DNA from: Clostridium saccharoperbutylacetonicum N1-4(HMT)
Lineage (GTDB): Bacteria > Bacillota > Clostridia > Clostridiales > Clostridiaceae
Assembly: GCF_000340885.1 (NCBI RefSeq)
Contig: NC_020291.1
Span: forward strand, 62,001-126,000
Direction of reading: 5' to 3'
DNA length: 64,000 bases
Shown: positions 53,266 through 63,157 of the stretch, piece after piece
How the letters are laid out: every line of letters begins with the position of its first letter
Position numbering within the stretch: position 1 is the stretch's first letter
The notes under the pieces: generated by a model
The model's input: the letters and a program-made list of their open reading frames with translations, nothing else
Database searches by the model: none
What the model was told of the DNA's origin: nothing
Position numbers and translations under genes: made by a program

Positions 53266-53952
53266 GTGGATGGATTTGCAACAAAGGTTTTGATTGTTGA
53301 TGATGATGAGAATATTAGCGAAGTAATAGATATGTATTTAAAAAGTTCAGGTTATAGTACTAAAATTGCATTAAATGGTAAAGAGGCACAAGAACTATAT
53401 TTGGATTATAATCCGGATATAGTATTACTTGATGTTATGATACCTTACATAGATGGAATTGATATTTTAAAATGGATAAGAAAGCAGAAAGAAACTCCTG
53501 TTATAATGATTACTGCAAAGGGAGATACTTTTGATAAGGTTTTAGCATTAGAAATTGGTGCAGATGATTATATAGTAAAGCCTTTTGAACCCAAGGAATT
53601 ATTGGCTAGAGTTAAAGCTGTATTAAGGAGATACTCATCTGAAAACATGAAAGATGAGGTAATTAGGTTAAGTGATTTATCAATTGATTCAATGTCCTAT
53701 AAAGTAATTTATAATGGAGAAGAAGTAAAAATGCCACCAAAAGAATTTGAATTACTTTATTATTTAGCTAACAATAGAAATAAAGTTTTTACAAGAGATC
53801 AATTACTTTGCGAAGTTTGGGGATATGATTATCCAGGCGATTCTAGAACTGTGGATGTTCATATAAAAAGATTGAGAGAGAAACTAAGTGGTGGAGAACA
53901 ATGGGAAATACAAACTGTATGGGGTGTTGGCTATAAATTTGAGGTGAACTAG
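53266..53952 (+). CDS. OmpR/PhoB-family response regulator
   Basis: 228 residues: receiver domain with VLIVDDDENI, phospho-acceptor D56 in IVLLDVMIP, and PFEPKELLARVKAVLRR, then a winged-helix DNA-binding domain (KMPPKEFELLYYLANNRNKVFTRDQLLCEVWGYDY). GTG start seven bases after GGAGG. Partner of the kinase whose ATG follows its stop directly. The pair takes the place held by ctc in Bacillus; target genes are unknown. Confidence 0.93.
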   Translation: MDGFATKVLIVDDDENISEVIDMYLKSSGYSTKIALNGKEAQELYLDYNPDIVLLDVMIPYIDGIDILKWIRKQKETPVIMITAKGDTFDKVLALEIGADDYIVKPFEPKELLARVKAVLRRYSSENMKDEVIRLSDLSIDSMSYKVIYNGEEVKMPPKEFELLYYLANNRNKVFTRDQLLCEVWGYDYPGDSRTVDVHIKRLREKLSGGEQWEIQTVWGVGYKFEVN

Positions 53953-55380
53953 ATGAAAAATGGAAGTTTACTTCAAAAACTAATAATTACATTTACAATA
54001 ATTTTAACTATAGTACTAGTATCATTAGCTTGGATTTTATCAATGTGGTTCAGAATATCTTATTTTTCAGAGAAAAGAATGCAATTTGAACGGGATGGGG
54101 AATATATAGCTAATGCAGTTAAGGAATATAATTTTGAAAAAAGCAGAGAGCAATTAGATAAATTACAAACAATAGTAAATGTATCTAGCGTTGGAGCAAA
54201 TTCAGTTATTACTGTTTCAGATGAGTTTAATTATGTATATATGAGATCTGTAACTGAAGAGAGCAATAATATAGAAGGAAGCATAAAGATACTAGATAAA
54301 GATAAGGAGCTACTTGTTAATGGAAAGCCTATAGAATATATTAACGAACATTATATGTATGTTTATCCAATAATTGATGATTTTGAATTTAAAGGATATA
54401 TAGTAATGACAGCTCCTTTATCAACAATAAGTAAGCAATTACATAAAATTTATATTATTGTGTGGATATCTGCGCTAGGAGCTATGATATTTGCAGCTTT
54501 AGTGTTATCGTTAGTTTCAAAAAAAATATTAATTAATCCATTAGCAGAAATCAATAAAGCTGCTAAAAGATTTGCAAATGGAGAAGTAAATAGAAGAGTT
54601 AGTATATACTCTAAAGATGAAATTGGTCAGTTAGCTAATTCATTTAATATAATGGCTGAATCATTAGAAAAAGTCGAAAATAATAGAAGAGATTTTATAT
54701 CAAATGTTTCACATGAATTGAGGTCTCCAATGACATCTATAAAGGGATTTATTGCTGGAATAATTGATGGTGTAATTCCTAAAGAAAAAGAAGGGTATTA
54801 TTTAGATATAGTTTATACTGAGATAAAAAGACTCACAAGATTAATTAGCGATTTACTAGACTTATCAGCAATAGATTCTGGCAAATTAAAATTTAATATG
54901 AAAAAAATTAATATAAATGAGTTAGTCAGGCTATGTGTTATAAATAATGAGCAAAGTATAAAAGAAAAGAATATAATGCTTAACGTAGAGTTACAAGACG
55001 AAAATTGTTATGTGAAAGCAGATGAAGATAAGACAATGCAAGTAATAACGAATCTCTTAGATAATGCTATCAAGTACTGTGGGAATAATGGAATTATAAA
55101 AATTAGTACATATCGTAAGGGTGCAAAAGTGTTTGTACAAATATATAATAATGGACCTAAAATTCCAGATGATGAAATGATATATATATGGAGTAGATTC
55201 TATAAATCAGATAAATCTAGAACCAATAAGGTTAGTAGTGGACTTGGTTTATCAATAGTAAGAATGATACTTATTCAACAAGGGGAAGAGATATGGGCTG
55301 AAAATAATTGCGATGAGGGAGTTACTTTTACATTTTCACTTACGAAATATAAAAATAACAGATTAGATAAACAAAACTAG
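53953..55380 (+). CDS. Sensor histidine kinase partnered with the upstream regulator
   Basis: 475 residues: helix 1 (about 12-33), an extracellular loop of about 130 residues, helix 2 (about 165-187), HAMP (INPLAEINKAAKRFANGEVNRRV), HisKA with H254 in VSHELRSPMTSIKGF, and HATPase with N-box NLLDNAIKYC and GLGLSIVRMI. The ATG begins on the base after the regulator stop, with GAGGTG inside that gene. The signal sensed outside the cell is unknown. Confidence 0.93.
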   Translation: MKNGSLLQKLIITFTIILTIVLVSLAWILSMWFRISYFSEKRMQFERDGEYIANAVKEYNFEKSREQLDKLQTIVNVSSVGANSVITVSDEFNYVYMRSVTEESNNIEGSIKILDKDKELLVNGKPIEYINEHYMYVYPIIDDFEFKGYIVMTAPLSTISKQLHKIYIIVWISALGAMIFAALVLSLVSKKILINPLAEINKAAKRFANGEVNRRVSIYSKDEIGQLANSFNIMAESLEKVENNRRDFISNVSHELRSPMTSIKGFIAGIIDGVIPKEKEGYYLDIVYTEIKRLTRLISDLLDLSAIDSGKLKFNMKKININELVRLCVINNEQSIKEKNIMLNVELQDENCYVKADEDKTMQVITNLLDNAIKYCGNNGIIKISTYRKGAKVFVQIYNNGPKIPDDEMIYIWSRFYKSDKSRTNKVSSGLGLSIVRMILIQQGEEIWAENNCDEGVTFTFSLTKYKNNRLDKQN

Positions 55381-55392
55381 GGAGGAAAAGAT

Positions 55393-55968
55393 ATGTTTTT
55401 AATTGTAGGCCTTGGAAATCCAGGTAAGGAATACGAAGATACAAGGCATAATATAGGGTTTAAAGTTGTTGATAATATAGCTAAAGAGTATAATATTCAA
55501 ATAAATAGGCAAAAATTTAAAGGTATATATGGGGAAGGTTTTATTAATGGTCAGAAAGTAATACTATTAAAACCAACAACATATATGAATTTGAGTGGTG
55601 AAAGTGTAAGGGAAGTAGTAAACTTCTATAATATAGAGAATGATGAAATATTAATTATATATGATGATATAAGTTTAGATGTAGGTAAATTAAGAATAAG
55701 AGAAAAGGGAAGTGCAGGCGGTCATAATGGTATAAAGAGTATTATAGCACACCTAGGAAGTGAAGTTTTTTCAAGGATAAAAATAGGCGTAGGACAACCT
55801 AACTCAGATTTAGTTAAACACGTTTTGGGTAAATTTTCAAAAGAAGAAATGGTTACTCTAGATGAGAGTATAGAGGCAGCAACAAATGCAACTGCCGAAA
55901 TTATAAAAAATGATGTTAAAACAGCTATGAATCAATTTAATGGGTTTAAAGCAAGTACAATAAGTTAA
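55393..55968 (+). CDS. pth: Peptidyl-tRNA hydrolase
   Basis: Frees tRNA from peptidyl-tRNA dropped off ribosomes. 191 residues. The catalytic histidine lies in [34 protein letters not shown] and [30 protein letters not shown] are the other family blocks. GGGAGG before the ATG; 12 bp after the kinase gene and directly before mfd (pth-mfd is a conserved pair). Confidence 0.97.
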   Translation: MFLIVGLGNPGKEYEDTRHNIGFKVVDNIAKEYNIQINRQKFKGIYGEGFINGQKVILLKPTTYMNLSGESVREVVNFYNIENDEILIIYDDISLDVGKLRIREKGSAGGHNGIKSIIAHLGSEVFSRIKIGVGQPNSDLVKHVLGKFSKEEMVTLDESIEAATNATAEIIKNDVKTAMNQFNGFKASTIS

Positions 55969-55982
55969 GGATGGTGCATAGA

Positions 55983-58900
55983 ATGAGATTAAAAGGGTTA
56001 ATAGAGCCCTTAGAAAATAGTATAGAGTTTCAAAATATTATAGGCAGCTTTGAGAATAAGAAATTTCCTGTTGGTATATATGGTGCATCTGAATCTGGAA
56101 GAGGATATATTATAAGTGGGATATTTGAAAATATAGATAAATCCATGATAATTATAACTCAAAGTGATATGGAAGCAAAAAACCTTTATGAAGATTTGAT
56201 TTTTTATACTAACGAAGTATATTATTTCCCAATAAGAGAAATGGTTTTTTATAATATTGATGCTATTTCTGGGGATTTAAGATGGGCAAGATTAAAAGTA
56301 ATAAATGAAATTTTGAATAAGCAAAAGAAAATAATAGTAACTTCAGTAGAAGCTTTCTCAGCTAAGTATACGCCTCATAATTTATTTTTAGATTATAGTA
56401 TGCAGTTAAAAGTAGGCAAGGAAATTGATATTACTGAAGTATCTGGAAAATTAATTCAATCTGGTTATGAGAGAGTAGAAATGGTTGAAGGAAAAGGACA
56501 GTTTTCATTAAGAGGTGGAATATTAGATGTTTTTCCAACATGTTCAACTTATGCATATAGAGTTGAGCTTTTTGGTGATGAGATTGAATCTATTAGAACT
56601 TTCAACACAGAATCTCAAAGGAGTATTGAAAAAGTAAAGAAAGTAGATATTTTTCCTGCAAAAGAAGTTATTATCTTAGATGAAGCATTAAAATCAGGAA
56701 GTGCTAAACTTAAAGATGAATTTAATGATATTGCTTCAAAAGATAAAGATGATGAAAGAATAGAGAAATTAAGAAAAATATTAAATAGAAATTTAGAGTC
56801 GTTAGAGGAAACGGGATCATTTGAAGCTATAGATAGTTACTTACCATACTTTGTAGAAGAGCCAGAAAGTCTTTTTGATTATTTTAAAGACTATTTTTTT
56901 GTTATGGATAATGTTCAAAGATGTAAAGGAAAGTTAGATTCTACATACTTGGAATTTGAAGAAAATTTTACGGCTTTTTCACAAAGAGGAGATATATTTC
57001 CAGGACAAGGAAATTTATTAATTAATAAAGAAGAGATATTAGAAGTATTTGAAGATAAAAATCTTGCTTTTTTTGAAGCATTAACTAAAACAACAGATTG
57101 GTTAAAACCAAGAGTGTCAGTAAATACTGTTCAAGTGACTTTGAATAATTATCAAGGTCAATTAGATTTGTTAATTGATGATATTTTAAGTAAGAAAAAC
57201 TTAGGATATAAAACATTAATATTATCAGGAACAAGAGCTAGGGGAGAACGTTTAGTTGGGACTCTAAGGGATAGAGGAATAGAAAGCGTTTATAGGGATG
57301 ATGTTGATAAAATTGAATATGGTGAAGTTGTAATAACGTTTGGAAATCAATTAAAAGGATTTGAATATCCAGAATATAAAATTTGTGTAATATCAGACAG
57401 AGAAGTTTTTGGAGAAGCTAAAAGAAAATTAAAAGCTAGTAAATCAAAAAGAAAGGGTATTTCTAAAATAAGCAGCTTTGCAGAATTAAAGCCTGGAGAT
57501 TATGTAGTTCATGCTAGTCATGGTGTTGGTGTTTACAAGGGAATTAAACAAATTGATGTTGCAGGTCATAAAAGAGACTATCTGGATATTGTATATGATA
57601 AAGGAGATAAATTATATGTTCCTGTAGATCAACTGGATTTAATTCAAAAATATATTGGAAGTGAAGGTAAAGCTCCAAAGGTAAATAAACTTGGAAGTGC
57701 TGAGTGGCAGAAGGCTAAGGCAAAAGCCAGAAAATCAATTAATGAAATAGCTGAAGATTTGGTCAAACTTTATGCTATGAGGAGCACTGTAAAAGGACAT
57801 AAGTTTTCTAAGGATACTGAATGGCAGAAACAATTTGAAGATGAGTTTCCATTTGAAGAAACGCCAGATCAATTAACATCTATAGAAGAAATTAAATTAG
57901 ATATGGAATCAGAAAAACCAATGGACAGACTTGTATGTGGAGATGTTGGTTATGGTAAAACAGAAGTGGCTCTAAGAGCTGCATTTAAAGCTGTTATGGA
58001 CGGAAAGCAAGTTGCAATTTTGGTTCCAACAACTATTTTGGCTGAACAGCATTATAAGAATATCAAAAATAGATTTTCTGATTTTCCTATAAAAATAGAT
58101 ATGATTAGTAGATTTAAGACAACTAAACAACAGAAGGAAACTTTACAAAAGGTTAAAGAAGGGAATTTGGATATTTTAATAGGAACTCATAGATTAGTTT
58201 CTAAGGATATCCAATTTAAAGATTTAGGGTTACTAATTGTAGATGAAGAACAAAGATTTGGTGTAAAACAAAAGGAAAAAATTAAAGGAATAAAGAAAAA
58301 TGTTGATGTTTTAACTTTAAGTGCAACACCGATTCCAAGAACTCTTCATATGTCATTAAGTGGTGTTAGAGATATTTCTGTAATAGAAACACCGCCAGAA
58401 GAACGATATCCTATTCAAACTTATGTTGTTGAACAGAATGATCAGCTTATAAGAGATGCTATACTTAGGGAAATTGGAAGAAATGGGCAAGTGTATTTTG
58501 TATACAATAGGGTTGAAGATATTGAAAGAATGGCAAAGTATGTTCAAGCTTTAGTTCCTGAAAGTAAAGTTGGAGTTGCACATGGACAAATGGCAGAGAG
58601 ACAACTTGAAAATGTAATGATTGATTTTATGTCAGGAGAATATAATGTACTAGTTTGTACAACAATAATAGAAACTGGAATGGATATTCAAAATGTTAAT
58701 ACAATAATAATTTATGATGCTGATAAAATGGGACTTTCTCAACTATATCAATTAAGAGGTAGAGTTGGTAGATCTAATAGAATTGCATATGCTTATCTTT
58801 TATATACAAAGGATAAAGTATTGACAGAAGTTGCAGAGAAGCGTCTTAAAGCATTGAAAGATTTTACAGAATTAGGCTCTGGCTTCAAAATAGCAATGAG

Positions 58901-59483
58901 GGATTTAGAAATTAGAGGTGCTGGAAATATGATGGGATCATCGCAACATGGTCATATGGCATCTATAGGGTATGATTTATATTGCAGAATGCTTGAAGAT
59001 ACAGTTAAACTTATAAAAGGAGAAATTCAAAAGGAACCAATAGAAACAACTTTAGACATAAAGGTTGATGCATTTATACCTGAAAGTTATATAGAAGATG
59101 AAATTCAAAAAATTGAAATTTATAAAAAAATAGCTGTAATTGAAGGGTTAGAAGATTACAACGATATAAAGGAAGAATTAGAAGATAGGTATTCTAAAAT
59201 ACCAGAACCAGTATATAATTTAATGGATATTGCATATATAAAAAGCCAAGCCAAGTCTATTTTTATAGAAGAAATAAAGGAAACTCCAAAAGAAATGCTT
59301 TTTAAGTTCGCTGAAAATGAGAGTGATTATAAGAATATATTCAAAATTTTAATGGAAAAATATAAAAATAGTGTGGTGTTAAAATTTGGCTCTAATCCAT
59401 ATTTTGCATTTAAAATAAAATGCGTAAAGAAAGAAAATGTGTTAGAATTTTTAAAAGAAGTTTTTAATGACATAATATTGTAA
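55983..59483 (+). CDS. mfd: Transcription-repair coupling factor
   Basis: DNA translocase that removes RNA polymerase stalled at lesions and recruits UvrA. About 1166 residues. N-terminal UvrB-like module (GYERVEMVEGKGQFSLRGGILDVFP), RNA-polymerase-interacting domain near 502 (LKPGDYVVHASHGVGVYKGI), Walker A GDVGYGKTE near 653, DEEQRFG near 752, RecG-like LYQLRGRVGRS, and a C-terminal TRCF domain. The ATG at 55983 has AAGGATGGTG upstream; the ATG at 55971 abuts that site and is rejected. Confidence 0.97.
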   Translation: MRLKGLIEPLENSIEFQNIIGSFENKKFPVGIYGASESGRGYIISGIFENIDKSMIIITQSDMEAKNLYEDLIFYTNEVYYFPIREMVFYNIDAISGDLRWARLKVINEILNKQKKIIVTSVEAFSAKYTPHNLFLDYSMQLKVGKEIDITEVSGKLIQSGYERVEMVEGKGQFSLRGGILDVFPTCSTYAYRVELFGDEIESIRTFNTESQRSIEKVKKVDIFPAKEVIILDEALKSGSAKLKDEFNDIASKDKDDERIEKLRKILNRNLESLEETGSFEAIDSYLPYFVEEPESLFDYFKDYFFVMDNVQRCKGKLDSTYLEFEENFTAFSQRGDIFPGQGNLLINKEEILEVFEDKNLAFFEALTKTTDWLKPRVSVNTVQVTLNNYQGQLDLLIDDILSKKNLGYKTLILSGTRARGERLVGTLRDRGIESVYRDDVDKIEYGEVVITFGNQLKGFEYPEYKICVISDREVFGEAKRKLKASKSKRKGISKISSFAELKPGDYVVHASHGVGVYKGIKQIDVAGHKRDYLDIVYDKGDKLYVPVDQLDLIQKYIGSEGKAPKVNKLGSAEWQKAKAKARKSINEIAEDLVKLYAMRSTVKGHKFSKDTEWQKQFEDEFPFEETPDQLTSIEEIKLDMESEKPMDRLVCGDVGYGKTEVALRAAFKAVMDGKQVAILVPTTILAEQHYKNIKNRFSDFPIKIDMISRFKTTKQQKETLQKVKEGNLDILIGTHRLVSKDIQFKDLGLLIVDEEQRFGVKQKEKIKGIKKNVDVLTLSATPIPRTLHMSLSGVRDISVIETPPEERYPIQTYVVEQNDQLIRDAILREIGRNGQVYFVYNRVEDIERMAKYVQALVPESKVGVAHGQMAERQLENVMIDFMSGEYNVLVCTTIIETGMDIQNVNTIIIYDADKMGLSQLYQLRGRVGRSNRIAYAYLLYTKDKVLTEVAEKRLKALKDFTELGSGFKIAMRDLEIRGAGNMMGSSQHGHMASIGYDLYCRMLEDTVKLIKGEIQKEPIETTLDIKVDAFIPESYIEDEIQKIEIYKKIAVIEGLEDYNDIKEELEDRYSKIPEPVYNLMDIAYIKSQAKSIFIEEIKETPKEMLFKFAENESDYKNIFKILMEKYKNSVVLKFGSNPYFAFKIKCVKKENVLEFLKEVFNDIIL

Positions 59484-59678
59484 CAAAAGTTTGATATAAA
59501 GGAATAGTAAAGTAAATAAAATAGTGTAAAAAATTGAATTATAAAAATAATATTGATATACTAATGTTATGACTCTTTATAATAACATAGGGGATAATAT
59601 TGTCTTATACAAAATTTATAATTCGTTTTGACAAATTATTTTCTAATGTTTAAATCTAGAATAAGTGAGGGGAAAATT

Positions 59679-60704
59679 TTGAAAAGAATAAAAAAAATTA
59701 TAGCAACAATAGCTATGTTAACAATTGCGGTATCTGCTATGGGGTGCAAAATGGTTGAAAAGACTCCAGAAGCAATACAAAACACAGTACTTGCAACAGT
59801 TGGAAATGAAAAAATAACAAAAGGTGATTTGGACAAACAAGTTGGTCCACAATTAAAGCAACAATTTGGTGATGATTATGCAACTAATGACAAAGCTAAA
59901 GATCAAGTAAAGCAAGCAAAACAACAAGGATTAACTAGCTTAGTAAATCAAAAAATACTATTGCAAGAAGCCGATAAGTTGGGTTTAAAACCATCAGATG
60001 ATGATTTAAATAAGCAAGTTGATGATCAAATTAATCAATATAAGGCTCAATATTCTGGGGAAGGTCAATTTGAAGGACTTTTACAGCAAAATGGGTTGAC
60101 AGAAGATCAATTAAGGAAACTCATGAGAGATAATTTCATAATTCAAGCTGTTCAAGACAATCTTATGAAAGATATAACAGTTACAGATGATGATGTTCAA
60201 ACATATTACAATGAAAATAAAGACAGTCAGTTTACAGTTGGAGCTGGTGCAACAGTATCGCACATATTAATTGCTGAAAAAGCTGGTGATGGATCAGTAG
60301 ATTTTGACGCATCGTTAACAAAAGCAAATGCTTTAAAAGCTAAATTAGATGCTGGGGCTGATTTTGCAACACTGGCAAAAGAAAATTCAGCAGATCCAGG
60401 AAGCAAGGATAAAGGTGGGGACTTAGGGTTCCAAGCATATAATACTACACAATTAGTTAAAGAATTTGTTGATGGATTTAAGAACTTAAAAGAAGGTGAA
60501 ATCTCAGCGCCAGTAAAGAGCCAATATGGATATCATATAATTAAGGCTACTGGGTTAAAGCAAGCACAAGTTACACCATTAGATCAAGTTAAGGATCAAA
60601 TTAAATCTACATTATTACAACAAAATCAAAATAAAGCTTTTACTGATAAGCTTGCAGAATGGAAGACAGATTTAAAAGTTCAAACTTATGAAGATAGATT
60701 ATAG
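59679..60704 (+). CDS. prsA: PrsA-like foldase lipoprotein (parvulin-type peptidyl-prolyl isomerase)
   Basis: Extracytoplasmic chaperone that folds secreted proteins. A TTG start at 59679, after GAGGGG, gives a lipoprotein signal (KRIKKIIATIAMLTIAVSAM then GCKM; the lipobox is AMGC). SurA-like N-terminal helices (about 45-175) precede a PPIC domain (about 185-290: VSHILIAEKAGDG, SADPGSKDKGGDLGFQ, SAPVKSQYGYHIIKA). 341 residues. The upstream ATG at 59628 has no ribosome site. Confidence 0.92.
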   Translation: MKRIKKIIATIAMLTIAVSAMGCKMVEKTPEAIQNTVLATVGNEKITKGDLDKQVGPQLKQQFGDDYATNDKAKDQVKQAKQQGLTSLVNQKILLQEADKLGLKPSDDDLNKQVDDQINQYKAQYSGEGQFEGLLQQNGLTEDQLRKLMRDNFIIQAVQDNLMKDITVTDDDVQTYYNENKDSQFTVGAGATVSHILIAEKAGDGSVDFDASLTKANALKAKLDAGADFATLAKENSADPGSKDKGGDLGFQAYNTTQLVKEFVDGFKNLKEGEISAPVKSQYGYHIIKATGLKQAQVTPLDQVKDQIKSTLLQQNQNKAFTDKLAEWKTDLKVQTYEDRL

Positions 60705-60729
60705 TATTAGTAAATATTTAACTTAGTAA

Positions 60730-60778
60730 TTAAGCCATTTTGAAGTAATTGGAATTATTTCAAAATGGCTTAATTTAT
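60730..60778 (+). terminator. Terminator after the prsA-like gene
   Basis: TTAAGCCATTTTGAA (60730-60744) pairs perfectly with 60759-60773, and TAATT/AATTA continues inside; TTTATT follows. Confidence 0.9.
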
Positions 60779-60957
60779 TGTATGGTTATATTAAAGAAAG
60801 ATGTGTTGAAGAAATTAGATGAGCATATAATTAATTAACATATTATTAGTGAAAAATAATTAACATAAAATTTGTCTATAAGTGTATAAAATTTCTAGAA
60901 ATTCAAATAATAATAGTGCAACCAATTAATAGAGTTTCAAAGGAGGTTATACAACCA

Positions 60958-61509
60958 ATGAAGGCAACAGGAATTGTTAGAAGAATTGATGACTTAGGAA
61001 GAGTGGTAATACCAAAAGAAATAAGAAGGACTCTAAGAATTAGAGAAGGAGATCCACTAGAAATTTTTACAGATAGAGATGGTGGTGTAATTCTAAAAAA
61101 ATATTCACCAATTGAAGAGCTTACTAATTTTTCTAAAGAATATTGCGAAAGTTTACAACAAGTTATTGGAAATGTTGTATTAATCGCTGATAAAGATGCT
61201 TTTGTTTCAATAAGCGGAGCACCGAAAAAAGATTATTTAGAGAGAAAAGTAAGCAGTGAATTAGAACAAATAATGACTGGAAGAAAGACTGTATTATTAA
61301 GCAAAGCGAACAATTCAGTAATCCCATTACATAATGATGATGATGAAAAAGCATATTCTAGTCAAGTTATATCACCAATTATAGCAGAAGGTGATGAAAT
61401 TGGAGCTGTAATTATTTTATCAAAAGAAGATGATGCAGAACTTGGTGAGGTTGAAACTAAACTAGTTGAAACAGCAGCATCATTTTTAGGAAAACAAATG
61501 GAACAATAA
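60958..61509 (+). CDS. spoVT: Stage V sporulation regulator SpoVT
   Basis: AbrB-type swapped-hairpin DNA-binding domain at the N-terminus (KATGIVRRIDDLGRVVIPKE) and a C-terminal GAF-like domain (about 55-183). In Bacillus SpoVT tunes sigma-G genes in the forespore. The ATG at 60958 follows AAAGGAGG and gives 183 residues, the family size; the upstream ATG-like codon at 60916 would add 14 residues overlapping the ribosome site. spoVB follows. Confidence 0.95.
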   Translation: MKATGIVRRIDDLGRVVIPKEIRRTLRIREGDPLEIFTDRDGGVILKKYSPIEELTNFSKEYCESLQQVIGNVVLIADKDAFVSISGAPKKDYLERKVSSELEQIMTGRKTVLLSKANNSVIPLHNDDDEKAYSSQVISPIIAEGDEIGAVIILSKEDDAELGEVETKLVETAASFLGKQMEQ

Positions 61510-61551
61510 TATTTATAATTTAATTGCAATATGAAAAATAACAGGAATAAT

Positions 61552-61601
61552 ACCTCTAAACTTACAATAATAATTAATTAGTAATATGTAAGTTTGGAGG
61601 T
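61552..61601 (+). promoter_or_regulatory. Hairpin burying the spoVB ribosome site
   Basis: ACCTCTAAACTTAC (61552-61565) pairs along all 14 positions (one U-G wobble) with GTAAGTTTGGAGGT (61588-61601), whose GGAGG (61596-61600) is the spoVB ribosome site. No T-run follows, so simple termination is less likely than translational masking. Confidence 0.65.
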
Positions 61602-61606
61602 GTTTT

Positions 61607-63142
61607 ATGAATAAACAATCGCTAATTAAGGGAAGTGTAATTCTTGGTGTTGCAGGAATACTAACAAAATTTTTAGGACTATTTTTTAGATGGCCATTGA
61701 TAATGTTGATTGGAGATGAAGGAATAGGATATTATCAAATGTCATACCCAATGTATATGTTTTTTATAGCTATGGCTTCTGGTGTGCCAGTTGCAATTTC
61801 TAAAATTATATCTGAAAAAAATGCTATACATGATATATCAGGAAGCTTTGAGGTAATAAAGGAATCAGCTATTTTAATGACAATAATAGGGACAGGCACT
61901 ACGTTAGTGCTATTCTTTTTTGCCAAGCCAATAATAACGTTTTTGAAATGGGATCAGAAAGCATATTATTCATTAATAGGTATATCCTTTGCGCCTATGA
62001 TTATATCTTTTGTGACTATATTTAGAGGCTTTTTTCAAGGATTGCAGAATATGACGCCCTCGGCTATATCACAGGTTTTAGAGCAAATTGGGAGAGTTGT
62101 TTTTGGAGTTGGACTGGCAATATTTTTCTTGCCGAGGGGAATAGAATATTCAGCGGGTGGAGCAGCATTTGGAGCTACAGCAGGGGCAGTTATTGGTGGA
62201 ACATATTTATATTCAAGGTACAGAAAAATTAAAAAAAATTATAAAATAAGAAATATAAAAAGTAATCCCGAAATATTAACTAATATATTAAGAATTGCAA
62301 TTCCTATATCATTAGGTACAACCGTTGGAAGTGTTATGAATTTAATTGATTCTATTTTGGTGCCACAGAAGTTGTTGGAAGCTGGTTTTACTAGTACACA
62401 AGCCACTGTATTATATGCTCAATTAACAGGTAAAGCATCTGTAATTATAAATATTCCACTAACTATTTCTATGGCGATATGTACATCATTAATTCCTATT
62501 ATAGCTGAAAATTATATACTAAAAAGACAAGCAGATGTTAGAAGTAAAGTGGATATATCTATGAAAATGGCATCTGTAATTGCAATACCTTGTACCTTTG
62601 GTCTTTTCTTCTTGGCAGAACAAGTAATGAAACTAATTTTTCCAAAAATGTTTGATGGGATAGAAATATTAAGATATCTATCTTTGTCAATCCCATTTAT
62701 AATAATTACTCAAACTACAACTGCTATATTGCAAGGCACTGGAAATTATATAAAACCAGTTCTTAATCTCCTAGCTGGATGTATAATCAAGATTGTATTA
62801 ACCTGTATTTTAGTATCTACAGAAAGATTTAATATATATGGAGCAGTCATAGCTAGCTGCAGTGCATATATAATAGTGAGTATATTAAACATAATAACAA
62901 TGAAGTTTACATTAAAAGTTAAACTGAATTTTTACGAAATATTAATAAAACCAACGTATGCAGCTGCAATTATGATGTTGCTTGTATTAATAAGTTATAA
63001 TATTATATATAAAAATACAATAAGTAATGGCATAGCTTGCTTAATATCAATATTTTTAGGTATGATAATATATATTATATTAATAATTGTACTTAAAGTA
63101 TTTGATGTTAGTGAAATAAAGAATAGATTTAAAAGAAGATAA
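61607..63142 (+). CDS. spoVB: SpoVB/MurJ-family polysaccharide flippase
   Basis: 511-residue MOP-superfamily exporter with about 14 helices; SpoVB-type proteins are linked to spore cortex synthesis, probably flipping lipid-linked precursors. Seen: SVILGVAGILTKFLGLFFRWPLIMLIGDEGIGYYQMSYPMY at the start and RGFFQGLQNMTPSAISQVLEQIGR. Several clostridial paralogues exist, so the exact orthologue (yabM-like versus spoVB) is unsure. Position after spoVT matches Bacillus yabM. Confidence 0.88.
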   Translation: MNKQSLIKGSVILGVAGILTKFLGLFFRWPLIMLIGDEGIGYYQMSYPMYMFFIAMASGVPVAISKIISEKNAIHDISGSFEVIKESAILMTIIGTGTTLVLFFFAKPIITFLKWDQKAYYSLIGISFAPMIISFVTIFRGFFQGLQNMTPSAISQVLEQIGRVVFGVGLAIFFLPRGIEYSAGGAAFGATAGAVIGGTYLYSRYRKIKKNYKIRNIKSNPEILTNILRIAIPISLGTTVGSVMNLIDSILVPQKLLEAGFTSTQATVLYAQLTGKASVIINIPLTISMAICTSLIPIIAENYILKRQADVRSKVDISMKMASVIAIPCTFGLFFLAEQVMKLIFPKMFDGIEILRYLSLSIPFIIITQTTTAILQGTGNYIKPVLNLLAGCIIKIVLTCILVSTERFNIYGAVIASCSAYIIVSILNIITMKFTLKVKLNFYEILIKPTYAAAIMMLLVLISYNIIYKNTISNGIACLISIFLGMIIYIILIIVLKVFDVSEIKNRFKRR

Positions 63143-63157
63143 AAGGAGAGTAATCTG

